The notes below the pieces were generated by a model that saw only the letters and a list, made by a program, of their open reading frames with translations, did no database searches and was not told where the DNA came from. Positions 5,952 to 7,326 of a stretch of DNA of 7,326 nt are shown here, piece by piece. How positions within the stretch are numbered: the stretch's first letter is position 1; each line of letters starts with the position of its first letter. A program made the position numbers and the translations under genes. Source of the DNA: Bacillota bacterium (lineage in GTDB: Bacteria > Bacillota > Clostridia > Peptostreptococcales > Anaerovoracaceae); NCBI GenBank assembly GCA_029266295.1, contig JAQSXD010000184.1:1-7326 (forward strand), given 5' to 3'.

Positions 5952-7058
5952 TTAGAAATTGATGATCTTGCTCCTGATACCAACATTCAGTACGATTCCA
6001 AGGGCAACCATATTGGCCACGACAGAGGAACCGCCATAGCTGATGAATGGAAGCGTAATTCCGGTAACCGGCATAATTCCCATGGCCATTGCAATGTTTT
6101 CGAAGATCTGGAAACAGAACATGGATAGAATTCCGATTACGATAAGGGAACCATACATGTCCTTTGCATTGTCAGCAATTTTCAACATACGGTAAAGGAA
6201 AACTGCGTAAAGGAAAATTACGACAGCCCCTCCGATCATTCCCAGCTCTTCTGCAATTACTGAAAATATGAAGTCGGATTTTTGCACGGGTAAAAACTTT
6301 AACTCCTTTTGGGTTCCTGCGAATAGTCCTTTGCCGAAGATTCCACCTGAACCAATGGCAATCTTGGAATTGTAAACCTGATAATTCCCGGCCAGATTCA
6401 AATTCTCAGGGTGAAGGAAGGCATCAATACGTTCCTTTTGATGAGACGCCATAAAACGGTATAAGATGGGCATGGAAATCATAAAAACGCCGCCAAGTTT
6501 TGCAAACAATTTGTAATCAACCCCTGCGGTGAAAATCATCACAACAGTCATAAAGCACATGACAACTGCAGTTCCCAGATCCTCCTTCAGGATGATCAAG
6601 ATAAAAGGTGCTGCGTAGAGTCCAGCCATACCGATGCCTTTTAGCGTATCCAGTGTTCCTCTTTTTCTTGAAAGATAGTTGGCAAAAAGCAGAACGAAGG
6701 AGATTTTCACCAGCTCGGAGGGCTGCATGTCAATCGGGCCAAGGTCTACCCAGGCTCGGGAGCCGTAATGCTCCACACCGAGGCCCGGAATGTAAACGGT
6801 TAAGAGAAATAGAATTGATGCTGCATAGATGATCTTTTCCATACTCTCAAATGTCTTATAATCGAATAACAATACAATGCAGAGTGCTATGGAACCCAGA
6901 CAGTAAGCTGCAAATTGTACTGTGATATCCTTTGTTATAATAAATTGCCCTTCGTAGGATGTGCTGCCCACCATGACGATACTGATCACGGCAAAGCAGA
7001 GGGGTAAAAAGAGCAACAACTTGTCGATGTTCTTTAAGAGATTTCTAAAATAGTCCAT
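5952..7058 (-). CDS. rodA: RodA, SEDS peptidoglycan glycosyltransferase
   Basis: RodA is the SEDS-family polymerase that joins lipid II into glycan strands and works as a pair with PBP2 (mrdA, on the other strand here). The 368-aa length and roughly ten hydrophobic segments fit the family. Motifs in order are YGSRAWVDLGPIDMQPSEL (98-116), EDLGTAVV (159-166, usually PDLGT), NSKIAIGSGGIFGKG (230-244), GTQKELKFLPVQKSDFIFS (248-266) with the essential Asp at 262 (the same number as in E. coli RodA), AEELG (269-273), and PVTGITLPFISYGGSS (330-345). The ATG at 7058 has AAGG 7 nt upstream. FtsW or SpoVE are alternatives within SEDS, but the GTQ-x5-LPVQ form and the mre neighbourhood favour RodA. Its orientation, convergent to mreBCD-mrdA, is unusual. 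Expression probably starts from the intergenic promoters near 7240. Confidence 0.93.
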   Translation of the reverse strand: MDYFRNLLKNIDKLLLFLPLCFAVISIVMVGSTSYEGQFIITKDITVQFAAYCLGSIALCIVLLFDYKTFESMEKIIYAASILFLLTVYIPGLGVEHYGSRAWVDLGPIDMQPSELVKISFVLLFANYLSRKRGTLDTLKGIGMAGLYAAPFILIILKEDLGTAVVMCFMTVVMIFTAGVDYKLFAKLGGVFMISMPILYRFMASHQKERIDAFLHPENLNLAGNYQVYNSKIAIGSGGIFGKGLFAGTQKELKFLPVQKSDFIFSVIAEELGMIGGAVVIFLYAVFLYRMLKIADNAKDMYGSLIVIGILSMFCFQIFENIAMAMGIMPVTGITLPFISYGGSSVVANMVALGIVLNVGIRSKIINF

Positions 7059-7065
7059 TGAGATA

Positions 7066-7069
7066 CCTT
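7066..7069 (-). promoter_or_regulatory. Shine-Dalgarno of rodA
   Basis: AAGG on the minus strand, within CGAAGGTATC, lies 7 nt before the ATG whose first base is 7058. It is moderate in strength, weaker than the AGGAG sites of mreD and minD. It supports the start, which begins MDYFRNLLKNI with the first membrane helix following. Confidence 0.65.
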
Positions 7070-7168
7070 CGTTTCTGTTCCTAATAGTTCAGTCAAATAA
7101 TGTGTTTTTTTTATGCTTGTTCCTCTGTTGAATCTCGGTTGTTTTAGCCGACAAAAAAGGATTCCATG

Positions 7169-7198
7169 AACAGTGAGATTTTACAAAATATCACTGTT
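7169..7198. repeat. 30-bp near-perfect inverted repeat upstream of rodA
   Basis: Arms AACAGTGA (7169-7176) and TCACTGTT (7191-7198) are perfect. After one mismatch the inner ATTTT/AAAAT also pairs, giving 13 of 14 complementary positions around a 2-base centre. If rodA is transcribed from near 7232 this would be a long hairpin in the leader RNA. Otherwise it would be an operator covering the alternative -10 at 7178-7183. No T-run follows directly on either strand, so it is not a standard terminator. Confidence 0.7.
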
Positions 7199-7205
7199 GG
7201 CTCAA
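7178..7205 (-). promoter_or_regulatory. Alternative weaker rodA promoter
   Basis: On the minus strand TTGAGC (plus 7205-7200) is separated by 16 bp from TAAAAT (plus 7183-7178). Both boxes are below consensus and the spacer is a little short. The -10 lies in the centre of the 7169-7198 inverted repeat. It is listed because it would give a shorter rodA leader and turn the repeat into an operator. The promoter at 7239-7268 fits better. Confidence 0.3.
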
Positions 7206-7216
7206 TCTAATTCAAC

Positions 7217-7246
7217 TTGACATTATGTCACGTACAACATTATAAT
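7217..7246 (+). promoter_or_regulatory. Strong sigma-A-type promoter reading right, out of the window
   Basis: TTGACA (7217-7222) and TATAAT (7241-7246) both match consensus exactly, with an 18-bp spacer in AT-rich DNA. The start point should be near 7253. It would transcribe the leader at 7253-7326 and an unseen gene to the right. Confidence 0.82.
7218..7230. repeat. 13-bp perfect palindrome over the -35 box (possible operator)
   Basis: TGACAT-T-ATGTCA is a perfect inverted repeat with a 1-base centre. It covers five of the six bases of the rightward -35 box and runs into the spacer, the position expected for a repressor site. I do not recognise the regulator. Confidence 0.45.
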
Positions 7247-7268
7247 ATATATTGTGTAGTTATATCAA
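7239..7268 (-). promoter_or_regulatory. Leftward promoter toward rodA, sharing the -10 palindrome
   Basis: On the minus strand TTGATA (plus 7268-7263, five of six consensus) lies 18 bp from a perfect TATAAT (plus 7244-7239). The start point should be near 7232, giving rodA a leader of about 174 nt. Its -10 overlaps the rightward -10 by four bases within ATTATAAT (7239-7246). Confidence 0.6.
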
Positions 7269-7284
7269 TATTTAATTACACAAT
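7251..7284. repeat. 34-bp inverted repeat at the start of the rightward transcript
   Basis: Arms ATTGTGTAGTTA (7251-7262) and TAATTACACAAT (7273-7284) are complementary at 11 of 12 positions, the exception being G-T, which can wobble-pair in RNA. The centre is 10 bp. It begins about at the predicted rightward start point and covers the leftward -35, so it could be an operator for both promoters or a 5'-end hairpin. Confidence 0.6.
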
Positions 7285-7326
7285 GCTGATATTTAGTTGT
7301 TCGTCCCGGTTTGAACGGGCGTTAAA
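7285..7326 (+). other. Start of an untranslated leader, cut by the window edge
   Basis: The last 42 bases contain no start codon with a ribosome-binding site. They hold a GC-rich stem candidate (CGTCC 7302-7306 with GGGCG 7317-7321, or CCCG with CGGG) in otherwise AT-rich DNA. This would be the 5' leader of the next rightward gene. Too little is visible to say whether it is a riboswitch or an attenuator. Confidence 0.35.

Noticed and set aside
7166..7210. Plus-strand 14-codon ORF with AAAGG before its ATG
   Set aside because: It is short, overlaps the inverted repeat that dictates its composition, has no promoter upstream on that strand and resembles no known leader peptide that I recognise.

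Overview
This window is chromosomal and carries a cell-shape (elongasome) locus of a Firmicute, most likely a member of the Clostridia. The evidence is the order mreB-mreC-mreD-mrdA(PBP2)-minD-rodA, strong AGGAG ribosome-binding sites, a TTG start, sigma-A-type promoter boxes and moderate G+C. I cannot name the genus. The large, insertion-rich PBP2 recalls anaerobic Eubacteriales, but that is only an impression.

Layout. Bases 1-5764 read rightwards as one tight gene series. It holds mreB (5' end cut off by the window), mreC (4-bp ATGA overlap with mreB), mreD (65 bp later, TTG start), mrdA (ATGA overlap with mreD) and a minD-like gene whose Shine-Dalgarno overlaps the mrdA stop. At 5765-5951 there is a convergent intergenic region with three hairpins. 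One is a canonical terminator for the rightward transcript and one a canonical terminator for the leftward transcript. They are crossed, so the two 3' ends should overlap antisense. rodA (5952-7058) lies on the minus strand. Bases 7059-7326 hold no convincing gene but are dense in signals. A near-perfect sigma-A promoter points right out of the window and a second good promoter points left toward rodA. Their -10 boxes overlap in one small palindrome, and three further inverted repeats lie around them.

How the genes work together. MreB filaments, MreC and MreD position and activate the RodA/PBP2 pair. RodA is the SEDS glycan polymerase and PBP2 the class B transpeptidase, and together they build side-wall peptidoglycan. 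MinD normally pairs with MinC (and MinE) for division-site placement.

What is unusual. In many Clostridia minC, minD, minE and rodA follow mrdA on the same strand. Here minC and minE are absent from this locus and rodA is inverted. The MinD-like protein lacks the C-terminal membrane-targeting helix and has Asn where MinD has the catalytic-site Asp40. PBP2 is about 914 aa with two insertions in the transpeptidase domain and a possible duplicated segment in the N-terminal module. I see no phage, insertion sequence, CRISPR array, tRNA or rRNA. The most promising leads are the divergent MinD and the bidirectional promoter region.
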